Assembly (NCBI GenBank): GCA_945861845.1 | Contig: CAMAWS010000115.1 | Span: forward strand, 1-8,315 | Reading direction: 5' to 3' | Source of the DNA: Candidatus Sulfopaludibacter sp. SbA3 | GTDB lineage: Bacteria > Acidobacteriota > Terriglobia > 20CM-2-55-15 | DNA length: 8,315 bases | In this document: positions 6,192-8,315 of the stretch, in pieces | Position numbering within the stretch: the stretch's first letter is position 1 | How the letters are laid out: each line of letters starts with the position of its first letter | The notes under the pieces: model-generated | The model's database searches: none | Told to the model about the DNA's origin: nothing | The model's input: the letters and a program-made list of their open reading frames with translations, nothing else | Translations under genes and position numbers: made by a program

Positions 6192-6665
6192 TCAGATCCG
6201 GGGTACCCGCAGATACGCTTTGATCTTGTCGAATGTTTCGCTCTGAAGACCGAGAACGGTTCTCACCTGCTCCAAAGATGTCAGCGGGCCGTTGGCGGTG
6301 CGGTAAGCAATCAGGCGGTCGGCGATTTGTGATGTGACGCCAGTCAGCTTGACGAGATCTTCCTTGCCGGCCTTATTCACATCGATAATTGGCGGCGCCT
6401 TCGGGCCAAACACCTCAGCCAGATAACCAATGATTGGATCGACCTCTTCGATGAATAGCGGCGCGCCGCGGCCGATCATATCGATGACGATCGATTCCCA
6501 TTCTTCCCGTGTTTTGCGAAGCTGTACCGTGCCCTCCAGATCATGGCAGGCTGTGCAGTTCTTCATCACGAGCGCCTGCCCGTTTCCGGGCGGCAGTTCC
6601 TGAGCCACCGCGGGGATGCTCATCAACACGATGGCGGCGGTTACGCAAAGGATTCGCATGCTCAT
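6192..6665 (-). CDS. Exported monohaem cytochrome c fused to a ComEA-like helix-hairpin-helix domain
   Basis: A 157-residue protein from ATG 6665, which overlaps the stop of the TPP-enzyme gene as ATGA. This start is preferred to one at 6707, which would lengthen the N-terminus inside the neighbour. Residues 1-21 form a Sec signal peptide (MRILCVTAAIVLMSIPAVA, cleavage after AVA). The mature part begins with a haem-attachment motif, NCTACH (Cys37, Cys40, His41). The 'W...RGAPL...E...I..YL...FG' stretch (56-87) is typical of small c-type cytochromes, and Met63 is a candidate sixth ligand. Residues 94-154 are a helix-hairpin-helix unit: IDVNKAGKEDLVKLTGV, then IADRLIAYR-ANGPLTSLEQV, as in ComEA, where it binds DNA. 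Here it may serve as a protein- or DNA-contacting module in the periplasm. Its link to the TPP enzyme suggests redox coupling, but that is inference. Confidence 0.85.
   Translation of the reverse strand: MSMRILCVTAAIVLMSIPAVAQELPPGNGQALVMKNCTACHDLEGTVQLRKTREEWESIVIDMIGRGAPLFIEEVDPIIGYLAEVFGPKAPPIIDVNKAGKEDLVKLTGVTSQIADRLIAYRTANGPLTSLEQVRTVLGLQSETFDKIKAYLRVPRI
6662..6665 (-). other. ATGA stop/start overlap (translational coupling)
   Basis: The ATG of the cytochrome gene (6665-6663) shares two bases with the TGA of the TPP-enzyme gene (6664-6662). A purine-rich AAGGGGGAAAGG stretch lies just upstream on the minus strand and can act as ribosome binding site. The layout implies co-transcription and coupled translation. 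Confidence 0.75.
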
Positions 6666-8315
6666 GCCCGCCTTTCCCCCTTGGCCACCGAAAACTTTGG
6701 ATACCATGCCAGTTCGGCGCCGACGCCCGTGTTTTGAATGGCAACGTCGAGCATGAATGGCCGCCCGCCGCGGATGGTTCGGATGGCCTGCTGAATTGCC
6801 GGGCGAAGTTCATCGGAGTTCCGCACCCTGGCCCCATCGATGTTGTACGCTGAGGCGAGCTTTGTGAAATCCACATCGGGATCGCCGAGGTACGAAACAT
6901 AATCGCGTCCCGACTTGCCGGACGCGCCTCCCGCACCCATGATCTGCCAGCGAACTTCTTCATAACTCCGGTTATTGAAGACCACGTTCAGGACCGGCAG
7001 GTCGTAGCGCGACATGGTCCACAACGAGTCCGTCTGTCCGAAGAGGAAACCGCCGTCACCCTGCAGAGACACAACCTGCCGCTTTGGCAAAGCGACCTGC
7101 ACGCCGGCTGCGGCTCCAGTGCCCCAGCCCAGGGCCCGGCCTTCGGTGCGGCCGATCTTCATCTTTGCATCGTCGGCGAATTCGAAGAAATTGAGCACCT
7201 TTGCTTCCGTGCCCACTTCTTCGACGATGACTGCATCACGGTCGAGCGCATCGTTCAGCTCCACGATGACCCGTTGCCAGGGAATCGGGCTTCCGGAAGA
7301 GCGGCGCGCCAGCGCGAAACGCGTTTCGCGAATCCGCGAAGTATAGTTCCTGGCTTCGGCGACGCGCGTTTCGCCACGCTGTCGAAGCGTGGCAGCCGGG
7401 GCGATGCTCTTTATGGCCTCGACCAGGTCTCGCGCGATCTGCCCCAGGTCTCCCAACAGCGCCGCACTCATTGCGGAGTTGCGGCCAAGCGTCAGGGGGT
7501 CCACGCTCGCGCAAATGACGGTGGTTCCAGGCGGTACAACAACGGGCGCGCGCGCGCCAAAGTTGATGAGGCAGTCAAACTTCGCGGGGAACCGCATGTT
7601 CTCGCCATATTCCCCGACGTAGAGTGGATGCATGTTCGGGAAGTCCGCGTAGAAACTTCGATGCTGCACAACGGGGATGCCGAGCAGTTCGGCAAGTTTC
7701 ACCACGTCCGCACGCGCGTTGCACTGGCTGACCTCGGGTCCGACATACAGGAGTGGACTGGTTGAGGAAAGCAACACGCGGGCCGCGCGCTCAACCTCTG
7801 CAGAGCTGGGCCGTATGTCCATGGGAATGCGGAACGCCTCGCCTTTGAAAATATTGGAGCGGACGTTCTGCTTGTACATGAGATCCCGCGGAATGCGAAC
7901 GTAGGTGGGGCCGCTGGGCATGACGCTTGAAACTTTGTATGCCTGACGTACCCATTCCGGAATCCGCTCGGCCTGGTGAACCACCCAGCGCCATTTCGTG
8001 TATTGCTTTACCGGCTCAAGCCAGTCGTCGATGTCCTCATGGCTGTCGGTTCCTTCACGCGGGGTTTCGGCGTGGTCACTGAACAAGACCACGGGCGTGC
8101 GGTCCTTCATCGAGTTGTACATGTTCGACGAGGAGTGGGGAAGGCCGACGCGGCTGTACATGCCGAAAGCGACCTTGCCGGAAGCCTTCGCATATCCATC
8201 GGCAATGGCAACCACCTGGCCCTCGTGTGTTGCCTGGATGAGCTGGATCTGCGGACGGCCGACCAGCGCGTCGCACAGCGGTCCCAACCCCGATCCGTTC
8301 GAGACGAACATGTAT
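6662..8315 (-). CDS. Thiamine-diphosphate-dependent enzyme (acetolactate synthase/benzoylformate decarboxylase superfamily), 5'-partial
   Basis: About 550 residues are visible. The frame stays open past the ATG at 8311 (the codon before it is TAC), and the sequence YMFVSNGSG corresponds to the internal 'Y-FVNPG' strand of the family, so the first 20-40 residues or a signal peptide lie off the right edge. Counting from that Met, the three expected domains are present: the pyrimidine-binding domain with catalytic Glu30 (ATHEGQVV) and ADGYAKASG, a central domain (about 170-320), and the pyrophosphate-binding domain with GDG (418-420) and NN (446-447), 25 residues apart as in the ThDP/metal motif. 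No clear FAD-binding signature is evident, so a decarboxylase or carboligase of the benzoylformate-decarboxylase kind seems more likely than true acetolactate synthase. The substrate cannot be told. Co-translation with an exported cytochrome raises the question whether it too is exported. Confidence 0.93.
   Translation of the reverse strand, partial: YMFVSNGSGLGPLCDALVGRPQIQLIQATHEGQVVAIADGYAKASGKVAFGMYSRVGLPHSSSNMYNSMKDRTPVVLFSDHAETPREGTDSHEDIDDWLEPVKQYTKWRWVVHQAERIPEWVRQAYKVSSVMPSGPTYVRIPRDLMYKQNVRSNIFKGEAFRIPMDIRPSSAEVERAARVLLSSTSPLLYVGPEVSQCNARADVVKLAELLGIPVVQHRSFYADFPNMHPLYVGEYGENMRFPAKFDCLINFGARAPVVVPPGTTVICASVDPLTLGRNSAMSAALLGDLGQIARDLVEAIKSIAPAATLRQRGETRVAEARNYTSRIRETRFALARRSSGSPIPWQRVIVELNDALDRDAVIVEEVGTEAKVLNFFEFADDAKMKIGRTEGRALGWGTGAAAGVQVALPKRQVVSLQGDGGFLFGQTDSLWTMSRYDLPVLNVVFNNRSYEEVRWQIMGAGGASGKSGRDYVSYLGDPDVDFTKLASAYNIDGARVRNSDELRPAIQQAIRTIRGGRPFMLDVAIQNTGVGAELAWYPKFSVAKGERRA

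Noticed and set aside
1..8315. CRISPR array, tRNA, rRNA, insertion sequence or replication origin.
   Set aside because: No regular short repeats with spacers, no cloverleaf or rRNA signature, and no transposase or terminal inverted repeats were found. The 147-base periodicity at the left is protein-coding.

Overview
The window looks like a piece of an Acidobacteriota-type chromosome (a Bryobacterales/Solibacterales or Vicinamibacterales-like soil bacterium is my guess). The reasons are the moderately high G+C, a Ser/Thr protein kinase joined through one membrane helix to a PD40 beta-propeller (a family greatly expanded in that phylum), another large NHL/YncE-like propeller protein, and much gene debris between the genes. 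The taxonomy is inference; no rRNA or other marker gene is present.

Layout, left to right. (1) 2-2008, plus: a secreted or membrane-anchored beta-propeller protein of about 12 repeats. Its N-terminus lies off the left edge. An in-frame TGA at 1181-1183 cuts it in the middle of the seventh repeat, and the same frame then continues to 2008. (2) 2039-2698, minus: a small nucleotidyltransferase of the AbiEii/minimal type, with a near-consensus sigma70 promoter placed so that the transcript should begin at the ATG. (3) 2699-3014: no intact gene. It holds a fossil that reads like the last 50 or so residues of a DUF4143-type ATPase (2777-2953), then a possible promoter for the next gene. (4) 3015-5666, plus: the kinase-propeller receptor. 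(5) 5667-6191: a REP-like palindrome, a higA antitoxin gene broken by one extra base in a T-run (5757-6051, minus), and a pair of imperfect intergenic repeats. No higB toxin is visible. (6) 6192 to the right edge, minus: a thiamine-diphosphate enzyme (5' end off the window) whose stop codon overlaps, as ATGA, the start of an exported monohaem c-type cytochrome fused to a ComEA-like helix-hairpin-helix domain.

How the genes fit together: the TPP enzyme and the cytochrome are almost certainly one translationally coupled operon. The kinase is a stand-alone membrane sensor. The rest is an accessory zone with signs of turnover: three disrupted or remnant coding regions (the propeller nonsense codon, the DUF4143 fossil, the frameshifted higA) lie within about 5 kb. 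I see no clear new defence or mobile system. The points most worth checking are the two single-base disruptions (real decay, recoding or assembly error) and the TPP-enzyme/cytochrome-HhH pair.
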